DNA of 64,000 nt, from assembly GCA_003550325.1 (NCBI GenBank), contig QKWP01000027.1:1-64000 (forward strand), written 5' to 3'. Source of the DNA: Gigaspora rosea (taxonomy: Eukaryota > Glomeromycota > Glomeromycetes > Diversisporales > Gigasporaceae). The notes beneath the pieces were generated by a model that saw only the letters and a list, made by a program, of their open reading frames with translations, searched no databases and had not been told where the DNA came from. Positions 1-12,476 of this stretch are shown in pieces. Positions within the stretch are counted from its first letter, which is position 1, and each line of letters starts with the position of its first letter. The translations under genes and the position numbers were made by a program.

Positions 1-247
1 GAAACGCTCTGAGAAAGTACACGAAATGGAAAAAACTTTTCATAGATAACAACGTGAAGGTTGATACAATTGAAGACTTCGACTGAGTAGGTCCAAAACC
101 TGTCTTGGCAAAGCTCAGGTTGGGAGTAAATTAGCTCTAGTCTCTTTTTCCTTAATATAGTAATTGTAAAAACATGTATTATGAATTTATAAATTATTAA
201 TAAAATGGAAGAGGGAATGGACCTCGCTTTTAAAAAAAAAAAAAAAA
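1..247 (+). mobile_element. 3' end of a probable non-LTR retrotransposon with poly(A) tail
   Basis: An open frame enters from the left edge and ends at a TGA at 84-86; it reads NALRKYTKWKKLF, then a short acidic end (TIEDFD). About 145 bases of non-coding sequence follow, with AATAAA-like text, ending in a genomic run of about 17 A (231-247). A poly(A) tract fixed in genomic DNA directly after a short 3' UTR is the usual mark of a LINE 3' end. The reading frame alone is too short to assign a family, so a host gene end followed by chance A-richness is possible. Confidence 0.45.
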
Positions 248-1450
248 ATTATTAAAAATTTTATATAGGTATTTGGGCAATTTTAATTGGCTAACAATAC
301 TATATTATATAGAACTTGATAATCTCTCTGATCCCTCCACCTTAAAAAATCAGATAATAAATGTCTATATCCACATTACAAGATATTGTTTTATTATTAT
401 AGGTTAAATTCTAATATAGCATCTTTTTTTAAAAAAAAAGTTGTCTTTTTTATTGAAATTACAGGAATTATAAATATTGTTTCAAATTTATTAAAAAAAG
501 ATTATAAATATAATCCCATGGACTGAGTGATAAAAAATGTATTGTTTAAATACAAAAACAATGGCTAAAGCATTTTGTAGTTAATTAATAGCCTGAATTA
601 CATTATTTTATGCTTATATACTAATTATTTATTTTATAGCATATATAATAAATTTTACCAAGTACTCTTTTCACTTTAAAACATGTAAATTGAAGTATAA
701 TAATTAGAAAAAAATAATTTACTTTTTTTTTTGCTTTAAAAAAATTATATAAAATAAGACAATATATATAAATAAATAAAATATTGTAATATGTAGCAGT
801 ATATAGTAATATAAAAAGCAATGTGATAAAGTAGAAAAATAGTAAATAGTTTATTGTTTTCTGGATTTACATTAAACTGTGCAGTTAACTTATTTGAAAA
901 AGAACATTCTGAGAAAGCATGAATTTTTTACTATAAATATAATGCCTGTTTAGAGTAGAATGAAAACAAAAGTGCTAGAATTAATATAGAGATTAAAATA
1001 GAGATCAAGGTAGAGGTTAAAATAGAGATCAAGATAAGGATAAGAATAAAGATCAAAATAAGAATAATAAAGATAGAGATTCATCTAAATAAAAAGCTTT
1101 CAAATTTGTAATATTAATATTTTCTTTTATATACATTTTGCACTAAAAGCAAACAGTGACTTTAACTAAAAAAGAATAATTCTTGTATAAATATGGAAGA
1201 GCTGTTTGGAAAAGATGATAACTTATGCATATGTAATGGTAAATAGATATTTATATTTTTGATTTGTGAACTTATTTTGCTATTTTTAATTATGATCATA
1301 TATGATTAATGTGAATAAATAATTTGGAGTAATAAAATTATATTGAGAGTGCTATTTGAAACATCTGAGGTTAATCTTATTTAGAGTTAGTACTGGTTAG
1401 ATTAAAAATTAATAGCATACTATAGCTGTCAGGATTTATATTTAATAATT
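248..1450. other. AT-rich intergenic stretch, no gene seen
   Basis: No coding or structural RNA signal. The only structure is an imperfect purine-rich tandem stretch at about 975-1080, with variants of AATAGAGATCAAGATA repeated on the + strand. The 66-codon minus ORF at 621-821 is all I/Y/F/L codons and reads as low-complexity AT sequence. Confidence 0.5.
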
Positions 1451-1964
1451 TAATAGATGATTCTCCAGTCAACTGGTTCAAAAATTTTTTTTTATATATA
1501 AATTTTACTATAAGTGCGAATGCACAGCGTCTCTATCTAAAGCTTTTTTTATACTAAGTTAATCACCTTTCTGGCTTAAGAGACTTTTGTAAAGCTCATT
1601 AAAATGCATCTAATGGTAGTTGTTAGAGCATCAAAATCGGCTTGGTGAATACCAAAATATCTTTAAAAAACCTTTCTTATACTATATAAATTTCTTTATA
1701 AACAATACTATTGTTTGCAAAGAAATTTACATAGTAAAAGAAAGGGGTTTTAAAGATATCTTGGTATTCACCAAGCTGATTTTGGCGCTTTAACCACTAT
1801 TAGATGCATTTTAATGAGCTTTACAAAAGTCTCTTAAGCCAGAAAGGTGATTAACTTAGTATAAAAAAAAGTTTTAGATAGAGATGCTGTGCATTCGCAC
1901 TTATAGTAAAATTTATATATAAAAAAAAAATTTTTGAATCAGTTGACTGGAGAATCATCTATTA
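1451..1964. mobile_element. 514-bp foldback MITE (long palindrome)
   Basis: The left arm starts TAATAGATGATTCTCCAGTC and the right arm ends with its reverse complement. The arms match almost base for base up to a centre near 1700 (TTGTTTATAAA/TTTGCAAAC region). TA at both ends could be the target duplication, so a mariner/pogo-type MITE is likely but not proven. The inner part (AATGCATCTAATGG..., AATCGGCTTGGTGAATA) resembles the palindrome at 24405-24815, so these are two members of one family. Confidence 0.8.
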
Positions 1965-2239
1965 AGTGGTAACATGTTATTTAAAACTAAAAAGTATTAT
2001 TTTAAAATTACATATAAACTTAATAGTAAATTGTTTTTATATTTAATTTTATAAAAAATTATATTAAGTAAACTAATTTTAAATCTAGGTGAGTCTTGAC
2101 TACTCTAGTAGGTTTAGATCACAGATAAATTAGTCTGAGCTTCTATTCTTGTATATAATTTATATGTATTTGTCATTGTACAATTTAAGTTGTTTATATA
2201 TTATATGTCTACTTCAAAAATAGTAGGTAACTAGAGTGA

Positions 2240-2890
2240 TTTAGACAGTGAACACTTTGTGTAACCTCAAACTTTGGTACTGTGGTATATCTAAATCGAT
2301 ATAGTGTTTTTTTAATAAAACTTAACAAAGAAGATTTAAGGCAATTTGCAATTACAAAAGAGGCTACAATTAAAAGTATATGAGGATACTAGTAATTGTT
2401 TAATTTGTATAGTAAATAGTTGTATTTATTTATTAAAAAAGTATGAAGACTTGATGTTGAACTTGGGGTCCACATCAGCCGCTTTTATACTTTTTGAAAT
2501 TTTACAAATGTAATGGTCAATATCTTTTACATATATAATATATACTACAACTACTATTAATAAAATATATAGTATAATTATAATAAATGTAATATATGTA
2601 ATAAATGATATAAATATGATATATGAGATATCTAGAATATAAACTATAAAAATTACATCTTTCAGATCTGTCAGATCTAACATTTTGCTCGCAGTAATCA
2701 CCTAGCCTATCAGATTGCTGATCAAAGAATAAATATTATAATAAATATTTGATAACTCATACCTTGGCAACCAGAGGTCGTACAGAGACATACTATAGCA
2801 TTCGAACCATCTCGGTGAGCTGAGTCGAATGGTGGTGGTTTCATTGAATTTGAATCACTGGTTCAAAAGTTATGCCGTTTTGTGATGTTT
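2240..2890 (-). repeat. Dispersed repeat, copy 1 (inverted partner at 32.27-32.95 kb)
   Basis: Read on the minus strand this segment matches 32270-32945 over about 650 bp at high identity by eye. Shared blocks include CGACCTCTGGTTGCCAAG, GATCAGCAATCTGAT, a TATAAAAGCGGC box, GTGGACCCCAAGTTCAACAT, and a long 3' block ending at TCACTCTAGTTACCTA. A 92-codon reading frame (2426-2701, minus) is conserved in the other copy. It is hydrophobic in the middle and then KISKSIKAADVDPKFN. A TATA box followed by a conserved block would suit a solo LTR, but I found no convincing TG...CA ends or target duplication. The product, if any, is unknown. Confidence 0.6.
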
Positions 2891-2899
2891 TAATTTTAA

Positions 2900-4980
2900 T
2901 TTTAAGAAGAGTTTGTAGAACAAGGTTTTCTAATTCTAATAATAGTAAAATTATTAAATTTGGTTAAAAACTCAATAAGATATAAAACTTTAAAGATTGC
3001 ATATTAAAATTCAAATATCAACCAACGAAGATCTCAATACTAACTAGATGTGATAATTTTTAATAATCCACATAGGTGAAACCAAGGTAATAACAATTAA
3101 AAATTAGAAATAGTGTTCGAATGTGAGATGAGAACAGTTCCAGAAGGATGTCGAGCAAATGATGAATCGATTTTAATTTAATGTACAGAAAATATCATAA
3201 TATGTACACAAAGCACGATACAAGTCCTTCTTAAACAATGCGAACTAAATAAAATTCAATAAATAAAAGAAAATATTCACATGACCATTCCAACCCGAAA
3301 AATCGAAAAAGACATCAACCCATCTATGAAAAAACGACAAAACATGTTCAGAAATCTGTGTATGAATAAGTTTGTAAGATGCTGCTTACGACATTATAGA
3401 ATAGTGTTTTTTACGAAATAGATGATTATAGTGTTTTCTGTAAAATTAGGGAGGGGTTTTAAGTGCTTCAATAATATCCATCATATTTGTAAGAACAGGA
3501 AAGCAGGAGTACGGATAAATTCCTTAACAGGCACATTTGGTTCAGCAGGTCTATCATAAAACTGCCAAATAACGATTGCTCAATCTCACATCCTTGTAGA
3601 AGATAACTTGAGAACAATTTCCGGATATGCTTTACCGCAAAAATTTGGTTTTCTTCTTTGGGAGTAATATAATATAATAAGCAGTAATCTGGTCAGAATT
3701 AGAAATCGAGGATATTTTAAACATCATATCTGACTTATCAACTACTAGTAACTATGTCATGCTTATTTTGCTCAAACCACTTCAACTCCTTTCGAATCAT
3801 TCCTACATCGCCTTTACACAACTCTCATCTCGATTCAGATAACCCAATTGACAAGCAATTTGTAATCAGGAACTTGGAAAAGATTCATTTCACTCAATTT
3901 TTTTGAGTTGAGTTTAATGATAAAAGAAAAATTGTAGACATTTCTTTCAAAATCTTTTCTCAGAATCAAAAGCCACTAAAACAGAGGTCTTTTCGATTAC
4001 CCAAGTAAATGGCGCAAATCCTTTTGACCTCCAGCAACCATGTAACCGAGCGGTCTTCATCAATAGTCTGCATTATTTATAATTCATTTGAATTAGTTAA
4101 CATGTCTTCTGCTAAGTTTACTAACTTGTTACTTCTAGTCGAGTGTATGGTTTAGCAGTTATGGGGTGAAAGTTTGATTACAAACGAGGGTTTAGAAATT
4201 GTTCACGGTTTGTTTTTTTTTTTTGTTTTTAACATTATTATCAAATTTCGTGGCTAGTGCTTCAGCAATTGGCTCTTCGTTCATCTCAGTTTCCCAGGAT
4301 GCATTAGTATATGTAGTCATATCAAACAATGGCTTTTTGAAAATCCAATGACATATTCTGATGTACGCTTAGTTTCTATTATCATGTAAAATAAATTCAC
4401 CACTAATATAAAGAACAGTGATTCTTTTTATAACTGGAGTGGAGTTATACTGGAGTTATACGGGTTAGATGTGGAGCTGACGCCAAATAGTAGCAATCTA
4501 TTTCAATGTCAGTCATTTTCCCGTATCATTGCAGTCATATTGGAATACATATTGCATTGAAATACACAAGATCATTTTAGATCATCTACTCGATTTTATC
4601 AAAATTTTATTTATTAGTCTGTAGTTATATGATTTTATTCAAATTAATTATGATACTAATTTTTTTGTATTGATTTTCATTTTTTTTTCCATTATATATT
4701 CAATCTCATGACGTTTGTATGTTGATCATAACAGTTCAACAAGGATTACATCCTCTTTCTATTTTAGGGATAAACCGGTTAAAAAAAACTTTTTGAGGGG
4801 CATTTTCAAGCATCTCAGTTCTCTAATGATCGAAATAATGCACAATTATGTCTTAGCTATTATAAAATTTTAAAAGTCAATAATACGAATAGTAGTTATA
4901 TTAGGAAGCTTGAGAGCTTACATATTTAGGAAATAAGGATGGTCTTTTAAACATTGAATTTGGGATTATGAATGTTAAAA
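2900..4980. other. Gene-free stretch with a possible decayed minus-strand coding relic
   Basis: No open frame of useful length. On the minus strand around 3730-3860 short peptide-like pieces appear in changing frames (GYLNRDESCVKAM, then MIRKELKWFEQNKHDIVT), as in an old frameshifted gene. I could not place them in a family. The remainder is AT-rich with no repeat that I could pair. Confidence 0.3.
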
Positions 4981-4986
4981 TAATGC

Positions 4987-5187
4987 TGTAATGATCATGA
5001 AATCGGATGATAGTGAAATTTGATAATTTTTTGGGTCTTTTTTTGTCAGCTTTTTTTTTTATGGTTGAGTTAGGATCCAGGGTTAGAGGTATTAATAAAA
5101 GAGTATAGATGGATTTTGGTAGGGCTTATATTTTCAAATTGAACCCCCAAATGTCAACATCATCTGATTTCACAATCACCCGCGACA
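4987..5187. mobile_element. MITE of the TGTCGCGG family, degraded copy
   Basis: Left end has ATGATCATGAAATCGGATGA and right end has ATCTGATTTCACAATCACCC GCGACA, the same imperfect terminal inverted repeat seen in the better copy at 13293-13520. Both also carry an internal telomere-like TTAGGG/CCCTAA remnant (CAGGGTTAGAGG here) and the block TTTTGGTAGGG near the far end. No clean target duplication survives. Confidence 0.6.
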
Positions 5188-5306
5188 AATGATATAGGGC
5201 GTATTTTTTTTTTATAGTTAGATCATGTTTAGCTTAGATTTTATATAAAAGATTATTGGTAGGATTTATATTTTTAAATCGAGGATTCTATAATTTCCAG
5301 TTTCAA

Positions 5307-5402
5307 CTATGTCTAGCTTCAGCCGTGTCTAGCTTCAGCCGTGCCTATCTTCAGCCGTTTCTAGCTTCTGCTATTTCTAGCTTCAGCCGTTTCTGGTTTC
5401 AA
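5307..5402 (+). repeat. 16-bp minisatellite, six units
   Basis: Six tandem units with consensus CCGTTTCTAGCTTCAG; the outer units differ by 3-5 bases. The 68-codon ORF across it (5256-5462) is a by-product of the repeat, since 16 is not a multiple of 3 and the peptide shows no stable repeat. Confidence 0.85.
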
Positions 5403-5666
5403 CGAGACAAAAATTATACGTACTGTGCGTATATAGAAAATGGTAATCTAAGCCTTGTTTGAGGCATGACAAGAATTATATAGATAGTAATATTAATCTA
5501 AGCCTTATTTGAGCATGACACGATAAGCTAGTGGAACAGGCGTTGGTAATAAAAAGATCAGCACGTAGTTACTGTACGTGCAGTACGTACCAAGTTTGAG
5601 ACAAAATAATCTCACCAAAAGTGGCAAGAGCAAATACAGAAATATAATACAAGTGCTAATAAAAAC

Positions 5667-5697
5667 ATATGTACGTACGCACGTACGTACGTACCTA
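5667..5697. repeat. GTAC tetranucleotide microsatellite
   Basis: A short run of ACGT/GTAC units (TACGTACGCACGTACGTACG and onward) between two AT-rich stretches. The frames crossing it are artefacts. Confidence 0.7.
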
Positions 5698-5899
5698 CCT
5701 TTAATGAGGTTGATGCTAGTCATTATTATACCTTTAGTCAAAATGAACGCAAGACAATCGTGACATGCAGTAAAAAATAATTCAACGCTACGCTTGTAAG
5801 CGTTCAATGTACTATGTAAATCAAATATATATATGTGCGCGGGGAAGCCTTTAAGTAAATTTGTTTCCCTTGAAAAAATTGATATTACATAACTAATCA

Positions 5900-7173
5900 T
5901 ATATGTAACATCACAATTTTCAGTGGAAACACTTTACAGGTTTTCACCTAGGGATGTTAAGTAGTCCAAAGTAGTTCAAAGTAGTCTTTTGTGCATTACA
6001 AATTTTGTAATTGATTAAATTTTTTCTTTTCTATTAATTAAAATTGTTTAAAATAGCAAAAACTTTTTAAGTTTATTATTATAAAAAAATAGTAAAACTT
6101 TTGTAGAGTTTAAAATTTTTAAATTTGGACTTAGTCTTGAACTAGGTGTTCAAAAAGTAGTAGTCTCATATAAAAAAATAATTATCGTGATTTTTTATAT
6201 AACATAGGTGACGATTAATATTGAAATATATTAAAATTTCAGACAAATTTTCATTAATATAGTTATAAATTCTTTTAATTTTTTTTTTTTTTAAAAAAAA
6301 AGCTTCATATTTGAAGTCTAATAAGTGTAAATTTAATATTTTCTTATAGTCATTTTATGATATTACGGTAAATTTCAAATCGTATCTCCTCAAAATTTTA
6401 CATATTCACTTGACTAAAAATTTTATATAAAGCGTTTTTTTTTAAAAAATTTTTTTTATTAAAAATTATTCAATTTACTAAATCTATTACTAGATCTATT
6501 AATTATTTTTAAATATAGATGATTTTTAAAGAATAATATTTTTAAAAAAACACACGATTTCCTTAAATTAAGTCCAATATGTAAAATTTTGAACCTTAAT
6601 GTTTTCTTTATAAAAAATTATTAAATTTCAAACCGTATTTCCACCAGAAATTTCATCTACGGTAAACACTTATTAGACTTCAAATTTGGAAAAAAGTGAT
6701 GCATTTTTTTAAAGTTAAAAAAATTTTATTAGTGTACTAAATTAAAGTGTGAAATTTAATATTTTAAAGCTACCTATTTTAGTTATTCCCAAGTGCCTCC
6801 CTCAATGGATCGGAGATAAATTTTTAATTAGTCAGAAATTGAATAAAAATTGAACGTGATTATCACTTAGGTCAGAGCTGCAACCACCATTTTTTTTCAT
6901 AAAGCCGCGTTGATAGAGTAATCAAAGAGATTGCTCAAGCACAATTGTTCTTTCATTTTATTGTTATTATGTTTTTCATAACATGGATCTCTAACAAGAC
7001 CGTCGTTGTTATCCAAAAATTATTATGCTACTTTTCATACAAATGCTCTTATAACAAATAAAGTTGTTCAGAATTTAATACTCAAAGAATAAATACATAT
7101 TACCTACTAGCTTTTATTACAATGTATATAGCTATTCCATCAATTTTTTCTTCACTCAATCAAAAAAAAAAGT

Positions 7174-7223
<50 letters not shown>

Positions 7224-7985
7224 TAAGGTTGATGCCGCAATGATTTTGTAGCCAATTATGGATGCTATTGCGATGATAAGTTATTCGTGAAATTGTTAAA
7301 AGGACGGTTGGCTGGAGACAAAATTTCGTTAGTCAAAGCTTTAGACGCCAAATCTTGGGTGTTAAAGTTCTAAAAAATTGTGTAATCGTCTTTTTTTCTT
7401 GAAGTTATAATGGTAATTGATTGAAAAATGAAAAGATAGCTCAAGTATTGATCGTAATCTTTATTTCAATTGATCGTAGCGTTTGAACTTTACTTCTATC
7501 AAAAGGAGGTGCTTGAGAACACCCTTAAAAAACCATATTAATCTCTGCTACAGTTTCCAACCCGAATTAGTATTGTACAGATTTTTAAAGTAGGGGTATT
7601 TTACACCCTCATACTATACGGACCTGGTTATCCCATACTGATATGTAAAATTTAATTAATTTAGAAAAGATGTAGTTCAAGGGATTTTTCATTGTATCAA
7701 CTAATGATATAATCATTGATACATATTTGACCTCCGAAAAGATACAATATCCGTCATCCAAGATTAGATAAGTTACTGTTTCGTCTTAATGGGTACAATT
7801 TTTTACATTTATTACAAGGTATCTAACGCAAAGTGGTTGTTGAGTCAGTGAAAATATCTTAAGCAGTATGGCTAGGTATCATAAAAAAAAAACTAAACTA
7901 TTTGTTTTTTATAATATCGCGATAGCAATTAATGCCCACCACTTTTGTTTAAATTTAATTATTAATAATAAATAATGGATCGAAC
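5900..7985. other. AT-rich gene-free stretch with a T34-A15 homopolymer
   Basis: No gene or repeat family recognised. At 7175-7223 a run of 34 T is followed directly by 15 A, which can fold on itself and is a likely place for length errors. Weak small inverted repeats occur around 7990-8210 (TGAAGTTACGTCAAAC against GATTTAACGTAACTTTG). Confidence 0.5.
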
Positions 7986-8240
7986 ACTTTTAAATGTATT
8001 ATAAAGACCGACAGTTCTTGAATATATTTGCGATGAAGTTACGTCAAACATTATTTATTTTAAATATTTAAAATTCTGTAAAAAAAAAAAAAAAAAGAAA
8101 ATTTTTGTTGACAAGCAAAACTTTAAAATATAAAATGATTTAACGTAACTTTGTTACAAATATGTTTTAAATGACTTTATTAATTAAAATATTTGAAAAA
8201 ATTCGGCCTTCTAAATCTCAATTGTTTAAATTTTTTAATA

Positions 8241-8680
8241 CAGGTCTACCGAATAATTGAATAATTGATTGTGGGGGGACAATTAATTGCAATTATTTAA
8301 TTGATTGGTGGCGCAGTCACGTGGAATCAATTAATTTTTATCAAAGATTTACGAATTTTAATTTTGAAACCTCTTATTATGTTGGGATTAAGATTGTAAT
8401 TATAATAATTAGGGAAATTCTATTTTCACCCGGGTTAAAGTTACCCAATATAGAAATTCCATTACATGATATAATACAAACCACTATAACAAACTAAAAA
8501 TTCTATAGGGTTTGAAAAATGATAAACTATGTAATAATTGAATAGAATTCGTATTTACTCATCTTGACGAAGTTTAAAGATAACCTTACAGTTTAAACAT
8601 CGAAAGCAACAATTGCAATTAATTGATTATTCGTTAATTAATTTTTTCACAAATGTTTTTCAAATTATTTGGCACCCCTG
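8241..8680. mobile_element. Possible hAT-like MITE, 440 bp
   Basis: Ends are CAGGTCTACCGAATAATTGA and, inverted, CAGGGGTGCCAAATAATTTG, an imperfect terminal inverted repeat of about 22 bp with the CAGG start typical of hAT elements. Inner arms repeat AATTGCAATTAATTGATT. No 8-bp target duplication is visible, so the call rests on the terminal repeats alone. Confidence 0.45.
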
Positions 8681-8972
8681 CATACTGTATCAGCGAATTT
8701 GCACAGTATAAATGTTTGCAAATCCGCCGATATAATAAATTATTGTACATACGTTAAATTATTAATAAATAATAATAATGATAAAACAAAATAACAACAA
8801 TAATAATAATATATGTGTATATATATTATATATATATATAAAATAGAAAAATATAAATAAATAAATTTTCAATAATAGATTTTTAAAAGTTTCCTAATTT
8901 CGAAACACGGGTATGATTCGTAAATCAATATTTGAAGGCAGAATCAAATCAAATTAGCGTTTAGGGTAAGGA

Positions 8973-9092
8973 CAGGGTTGGCTTTGGAACTCAATGGAGC
9001 CCAAATGGAGCTCTGAATGGAGCCAATGGATACTAGTTTTTTGAGCTCCATTCGCATAACAATTGAGTTCATTGGCTCCATTCCCAATCCTG
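8973..9092. mobile_element. 120-bp hAT-type MITE with perfect 8-bp target duplication
   Basis: Begins CAGGGTTGGCTTTGGAACTC and ends GGCTCCATTCCCAATCCTG, an inverted repeat. It is flanked by the identical octamer GGTAAGGA (8965-8972 and 9093-9100). The interior repeats ATGGAGCC/GGCTCCAT several times in both orientations. An 8-bp duplication with CAGGG ends is the hAT signature. The 64-codon minus ORF across it is a shadow. Confidence 0.85.
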
Positions 9093-9100
9093 GGTAAGGA

Positions 9101-10338
9101 TAATGCATAGTTTTTACAAATATCCGTGTTTCATACACTAGTATACAAATAGAAATTGTTTAGATTTTTATACGTATGAACCACACAGTCATCCAAAGTG
9201 TCGTTCTTGATGCAAAATTATTGTGATCAAAGAACAATAGCGGTAGTCTATTAGCTATTTAACATTATTGTTTTAATAAATTACATTTAATTTAGATAGA
9301 TCAAAAACGACGTTTTGGATTACCGGAATTTACTCTATGTCGTTTTACCCTGTTTCATAGTTGACCATGATTATTAGTTATTGGTCATTTGTTACTATTA
9401 TCTGATGCCCTTACCTAAATAAAATATAATCAGATTAACTGATTTCGGATCGCATCACTAGTTTCAACAATGAACCATATTTCTGATACCCTGATCCGGC
9501 AAACAATTACTATGTATTACGATTAATGTTGAAAATCAATGTGCGGAAAGGACGGAGCGCATATCGAAAAATTTTCCGCTCCTAAGGATCAACAATACGC
9601 GCGCAAAGCGTACAGTACTTAGGTTTTAAAATTATATGCATACATTGATGTACGCTTTATTTTTTTATACAACTGACTTACTGGCGTTAATTAATATTAC
9701 TAATCCAAAAAAAAAAAAAAACCAAAAAAAAATTTAAATTATATTTTTAATGTTTATTGATATCAAACTTATCGTTAAATGACTTCAAAGAATGGATAAA
9801 TTTGTTATACGACATATAAAATAGACATATATTGAAGCTTAATGCTGAATGTCAAACACTGATTATGTGCAACCATGTTTATTCAATTTAAACCTCAGCT
9901 GATAACTTCCTGTGAATAAAAAAATACTAGGCAAATTGTCGAATATGGAAGTTTGACTTCATCATTTGCCCAGTTTGAGCTAAATTACAATTTTTGCCAG
10001 TAAGTGTATACCCGATACATATTAACAATCATATTTGTTTCATTGTTGTTATGATTTAGTTGATTTAGTTGACTATCTTCTTAATCATTTATACTTTTAC
10101 CCTTATTTATCATATTCATGATCTTGATTTACAATTTATTAACGTTAAACATAAGCCATCTTAAATTGGTAATATATATCGTTATTATTACTTCATTATT
10201 ATATCTCTATTTCCCTCTTTCACTCAAAGTAATTTCTAAATTAACAATAACGTTAATAAAGAAATCAAATACCTGAAAATACAAAAACAATTTTAATATT
10301 CATTTTAATAAGCTTTTTTTTATGATTAAAAGAATTAA
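9101..10338. other. Intergenic region upstream of the MYND gene
   Basis: No gene or clear repeat seen. The last 100 bases before 10339 are AT-rich with pyrimidine stretches, as expected for a fungal promoter/5' UTR, but no individual site can be assigned. Confidence 0.4.
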
Positions 10339-12394
10339 ATGTCTTACACTAACCAAGTGAAAGAGTTTTCTCAACTACTTGATGAATTGTCTGTCACATC
10401 AGAAAATGAAAAGTTTTATGAGTGTTTTGAAAGACTTGGACCTTTACCGCGTGACATAAAAGATGCAAAATTTGAAGAGTATTTAGATAAATTTAATCAA
10501 ATTTTTGGAAGCTTATTATCCGAAATGCAAGATTATGATGAAACAAAGTATCAAATGTTAGAATCACGTATGAATACTATCATAGAACTATCATTTCCAT
10601 TCATAAAGAAACATCAACTTGATCATATACTTAAACGTCGTTCTTCAAGTTATTTTGACACAATTGAAATTGGATCTGGATTTGATGGCAAACAATTAAC
10701 ACAAGTGACTTGTGCAAATACTTGTGTTCCTAATCAATTTGTTTGTAATAATATTGGTAAAAACCTTTGTAGTAATTGTAGAGTTGTTTTTTATTGTAGT
10801 AAAGATTGTCAAAAAATGCATTGGAAATTCCATAAAAAAATTTGTAAATCTGATATTGCATCAAAAGATTGGAAACCAGATTACATTCATGAACTAAGAA
10901 TACCTGAATTTATACAACCAACTATCGCTTCCATTCCTATGTATGCTATACCTGTAAAATATTTATGGAGCAATATGCCTGCTATTGATACCTTGAAATT
11001 ATCTTTAAATGAACTTAAAGATAATGAATCAAGCTCTATTATAAAGATCCTATTAATTTGCTTTTTGCGGCAAGTGGTGATCCTAATGATGTTATCGCAA
11101 CTGTGAATGGAATACCATTAGATTTTAATCAAGAAATTAATATTTTTATTAATGATTTTGCTGAAAGAGTTACAATTCGAAATTTTGTAATGTTATACCT
11201 TCTTGCAAAGCTCGGTAAAAATGCCATCGATGCCGTTATTCATATTTGGTATTCCTCAGCTCTTACAAATGAACAATGGCATAGAACCACTGATTTACTT
11301 GCAAATATTTTATACGACAAATTTGATCCACATACGAAAAAAGATTACATTTTTGAATTTGATAAACTTAAAATTTACACTCATTTTAAACCTCAAACTT
11401 GGAAATGTCTTTTTGAGATGGTTCTTTGTCCAATTGATTTACAAACTGCTATTGATATGCGTACTAAAATTATGTTGATCCAACTCGTAAAGATTATTTA
11501 CATCAACATATGCAAGGTCTTACACCAGGTGAAAGAATTTGTTATGATTATTTCCGTCATAATGGAATTCTCCTTCCATATGGTGTTCCAAATCTTCATC
11601 ATAATACACCAAATAAATTCATCTTGGATCCTGTACACGGTTGGACTACAACTGATTGTTCAGACCCTCTTTCTGGTTGGGATTTACTTAAAGTTGTTCA
11701 AGTTGAGAATGGAACTACAAAAGATGACCTTTATAGGAAACTATTCTTTTATCTTCGTAATCAATTAGAATTATTTATTGATAGATTACAAAATTTAAAC
11801 ATTAATTTTGATTTATATGACGAGGATGCACTCGAACTTTGTCAAAAGATCAAAAAGAATCAATTTGATAGAATTTATGTATCAAATATTTGTGATGAAA
11901 TATATTGTGGAATTAAACCTGTATTAACAAAACTTTATCCACTTTTGAATAATAATAATCCTCATACAACTCTAATTGCTTTATTCATGAATTGGTTACC
12001 TTCAATTCCATCATCTGCTGCAATTGAATCAATTAATAACACTATTATGAAAAGATTAGATATAAATAATTCACCTTCAACATTACAAGAAACACTTGAC
12101 AAAATCGTAACTTTAACAACTAAAGCTGATCTTGAAGTTAATGCTTTATATGATCATACACATCAATTTAAAATTTATATGGAAAAAATGAATGCGAATA
12201 CAATTGCAAAGAAAATTGGATTATATCGTCGAAAAATTCATAAAATTGTACCAAAGAGAATTTATGGTAGTATGAAAAAAGATGAACAAGACAAAGCATT
12301 ATCATTTGAAGATGAAAGAGTGGAACATCTATTGTATGAAGTAGGTTTCCATACTTTTAAGGAGCATTATGTTGAGTGGGAAATTGCAACTTAG
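10339..12394 (+). CDS. MYND zinc finger / DUF4470 protein, broken by two frameshifts (likely pseudogene)
   Basis: Three overlapping frames join into one protein. Frame 1 runs 10339 to about 11045, frame 3 to about 11475, and frame 2 to the TAG at 12394. The first part holds a MYND finger (residues 125-169; CANTC, C136, CSNC, FYC, CQ, HW, H, C), a zinc-binding protein-protein interaction module. It continues into a DUF4470-like region (DPINLLFAASGDPNDVIATV, then an LND-type INDFAERVTIRN block), a pairing known in fungi. Each shift is explained by one missing base: an A at about 11046 (ATAAAGATCC) and a base at about 11475 (ATGTTGATCC). No GT-AG intron fits. Either the gene is decayed or the assembly has two indels. 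Protein sense is kept across all three pieces, so decay would be recent. A hAT MITE begins 83 bp downstream. The cellular role is unknown. Confidence 0.8.
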
Positions 12395-12476
12395 TTTGTA
12401 TTATTATTTTGAAGCACTTATTGGAAATTTGTATTGGAAATTTGTTATTAATTATACCAAATATGCTTATGTATAC

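Noticed and set aside
7175-7223. Retroelement poly(A) tail at the T34-A15 run
   Set aside because: No coding or LINE-like 3' sequence adjoins it; simple homopolymer expansion is enough.
11040-11480. Programmed frameshifting in the MYND gene
   Set aside because: No canonical slippery heptamer with a following structure is evident and two separate shifts would be needed; simple 1-base losses are more likely.
11058-11768. Separate genes at 11058-11768 and 11510-12394
   Set aside because: They are the frame-shifted continuations of the MYND/DUF4470 protein, not independent genes; the ATGs chosen by an ORF finder fall inside conserved domain sequence.
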